NCBI GenBank assembly: GCA_022572905.1 | Contig: JACZUZ010000074.1 | Coordinates: 1-7,777, forward strand | Length of the DNA: 7,777 nt | Reading direction: 5' to 3' | From: Candidatus Zixiibacteriota bacterium | Lineage (GTDB): Bacteria; Zixibacteria; MSB-5A5; GN15; JACZUZ01 | Part shown: piece by piece, positions 6,604 to 7,777 of the stretch | How positions within the stretch are numbered: position 1 is the first letter of the stretch | Layout: the number at the start of each line of letters is the position of its first letter | The notes under the pieces: generated by a model | What the model saw: only the letters and a program-made list of their open reading frames with translations | Database searches by the model: none | Told to the model about the DNA's origin: nothing | Position numbers and translations under genes: made by a program

Positions 6604-6681
6604 AGAATGAGCGAGAACACAATGCTTCGTCATATTACTCCGCTCCAGATTACTGCCGGAATTAGAAAGGCCAAGAGAAAA

Positions 6682-7777
6682 ATGAACCCCTCAAGATTAA
6701 CTTTCCACTCCAAGTCGCTAGTTGGCGCTGTAGTCTTTTCCCTATGTCTTGCTTTCTCTTTTCAGAGTACCAGCGCCGACAACAAGAGTCAGTTGAACTA
6801 TGGAACGCCATCTTTAGAATTGACTGATATTGATCCAGGCCTCCGCGAAATCCTAGCGAATTCATTATCCGGAACGCAAATAACTGAGCTTAAAGTCGAA
6901 GTCGATTACATGGTCGCGAATGACCACACCCATAAGCTACTGCCGGATGAAGTCGACGCGATAGTTGCTATGTTTGCCTGTCATGGAATCACATTGACAC
7001 TTGAAGTCAGCGACGCTATCGACGAAGTTACCGTTATGCCATGGGGGGGGAATTTTTTCGGCAACACGGCGCCGGGAGGTTTTCTTGATCTTAAGTCAAT
7101 CTTCTCAAATCATCTCTTCGAGAGCGGCTGGCACTACTGCATAATGGGCCATCAATATGCGCTCAGTGGTGGAACGACAACTTCATCCGGACTGAGCGAA
7201 CGCCCCGGCGATGATTTTGTGGTCACTCTGGGAGCGTTCGTAAACCAAACCGGAACCGACTTCGATAGAGCAGGAACATTCGTCCATGAACTCGGACACA
7301 ACCTAAATCTAACGCATACCGGAAATCAAAGCTCGACTCTCACCCAATACAAACCGAATTACGCCAGCCTCATGACATACCGCTATCAGTTGAGCGGAGT
7401 GCGTCAGCGCATGTATTGCCAGGGAATCACCGATAGTTGTATGCCATTCCGGAATCTGGACTACTCGAACGGCGGGCTGGCGCCTTTGGATGAAAACGCG
7501 CTCTTCGAAATAGCTGGCATCGGATATGGGCCGGTGGACTGGAACTTGAACGGTGTGATTGATACAGCTCCAGTGGTGTTTGATCTGGCAAATTTTCCGT
7601 TTAGTGACAATGGAAACTATCAATTGAGTACTGACTACGACGACTGGTCGAACATTGTTGATGTTACGACCGCCGCGTCAGCGGCTCAACTAACGAACAT
7701 GAATGAGGTCAGCTGTATTACTTTCGAAGAATTTCAAGCGCTGGAGCAGGCCTCCCTGCTCGGAATTGTTTGTGGAG
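6682..7777 (+). CDS. Secreted zinc metalloprotease, metzincin type (3' end beyond window)
   Basis: The frame is open for 365 codons to the window edge, so the C-terminus is missing. Residues 1-32 form a signal peptide (MNPSRLTFHSK start, hydrophobic 13-27, cleavage near STSA/DN). An N-terminal part (about 50-185) includes KVEVDYMVANDHTHK and LSERPGDDFVVTLG (171-184), a pattern I associate with a bacterial extracellular metalloprotease group. The zinc site is HELGHNLNLTH: H202, H206 and H212 as ligands and E203 as the catalytic base. The Met-turn follows at SLMTYRYQ (M231, Y233). Together these define a metzincin-like endopeptidase, although position 8 of the motif is Asn rather than the usual Gly. 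Later acidic segments DWNLNGVID (286-294) and DYDDWSNI (318-325) may bind calcium. In-frame ATGs at 6607 and 6622 would extend the protein; 6682 is preferred because it places the signal peptide at the N-terminus and has AAGAGA just upstream. A G8 run lies at 7043-7050. Confidence 0.87.
   Translation, partial: MNPSRLTFHSKSLVGAVVFSLCLAFSFQSTSADNKSQLNYGTPSLELTDIDPGLREILANSLSGTQITELKVEVDYMVANDHTHKLLPDEVDAIVAMFACHGITLTLEVSDAIDEVTVMPWGGNFFGNTAPGGFLDLKSIFSNHLFESGWHYCIMGHQYALSGGTTTSSGLSERPGDDFVVTLGAFVNQTGTDFDRAGTFVHELGHNLNLTHTGNQSSTLTQYKPNYASLMTYRYQLSGVRQRMYCQGITDSCMPFRNLDYSNGGLAPLDENALFEIAGIGYGPVDWNLNGVIDTAPVVFDLANFPFSDNGNYQLSTDYDDWSNIVDVTTAASAAQLTNMNEVSCITFEEFQALEQASLLGIVCG

Larger units (their letters stand above)
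6387..6681. other. Intergenic region with several small inverted repeats
   Basis: No gene is supported in these 295 bases, except that the metalloprotease frame could extend back to ATG 6607. The region holds a terminator-like hairpin (6411-6439), a second hairpin (GCCCGAA/TTTGGGC, 6504-6522, one G-T pair), a 7-bp perfect inverted repeat (6544-6573) and a 5-bp one (6591-6603). No good sigma-70 promoter was found. The density of dyads suggests termination plus control of the next gene, but each is short. Confidence 0.55.

Noticed and set aside
6662..6865. 67-codon minus-strand frame opposite the metalloprotease N-terminus
   Set aside because: Lies entirely antisense to a supported gene and shows no motif.
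7309..7623. 104-codon minus-strand frame opposite the metalloprotease
   Set aside because: Antisense to the Met-turn and later acidic segments of a well-supported metzincin.

Overview
The window holds four complete protein genes, one large gene that runs off the right edge, and a short possible gene end at the left edge. Base composition is moderate and the genes are spaced by several hundred bases of non-coding DNA. Dockerin-type repeats in a secreted protein, a secreted metzincin with the HELGH...LMTYRYQ pattern, and a GT-C membrane glycosyltransferase of the DDAFISFRYA type are combinations I associate with uncultured FCB-group or candidate-phylum bacteria, for example Zixibacteria-like lineages. 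That placement is an inference from protein style; no rRNA or other marker is present.

Left part (1-2667, mostly minus strand). A plus-strand reading frame ends at 78 and may be the C-terminus of a convergent gene. Its stop overlaps the stop of glgA, the glycogen (starch) synthase at 75-1613 minus. Upstream of glgA is a 526-bp gap with no convincing gene. It contains a hairpin followed by a T6 run, read on the minus strand, that looks like an intrinsic terminator or attenuator. Then comes sodN (2140-2667 minus), a nickel superoxide dismutase. Its nickel hook begins exactly at the predicted signal-peptidase cleavage site, so the enzyme should be exported.

Right part (2668-7777, plus strand). 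A 303-bp divergent intergenic region carries the sodN ribosome binding site and a candidate promoter for the rightward genes. It leads to a secreted 546-residue protein with three pairs of dockerin-like repeats (2971-4611). After a short gap comes a multi-spanning GT-C type glycosyltransferase with a C-terminal extracytoplasmic domain (4671-6386). After a 295-bp gap with several small inverted repeats comes a secreted zinc metalloprotease (6682 to beyond 7777), whose C-terminus is not in the window.

How they fit together: four of the five main products act in or beyond the membrane (exported Ni-SOD, dockerin protein, glycosyltransferase, metalloprotease), so most of the window concerns the cell envelope and exterior. 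GlgA is a housekeeping storage enzyme. The dockerin and glycosyltransferase genes could be co-transcribed, but an 11-bp perfect inverted repeat over the dockerin gene's stop codon may separate or modulate them. No phage, IS element, CRISPR array, tRNA or rRNA was seen, and I see no clear multi-gene novel system. The most interesting points are the exported Ni-SOD, the stop-codon inverted repeat, and the G8 tract in the metalloprotease.
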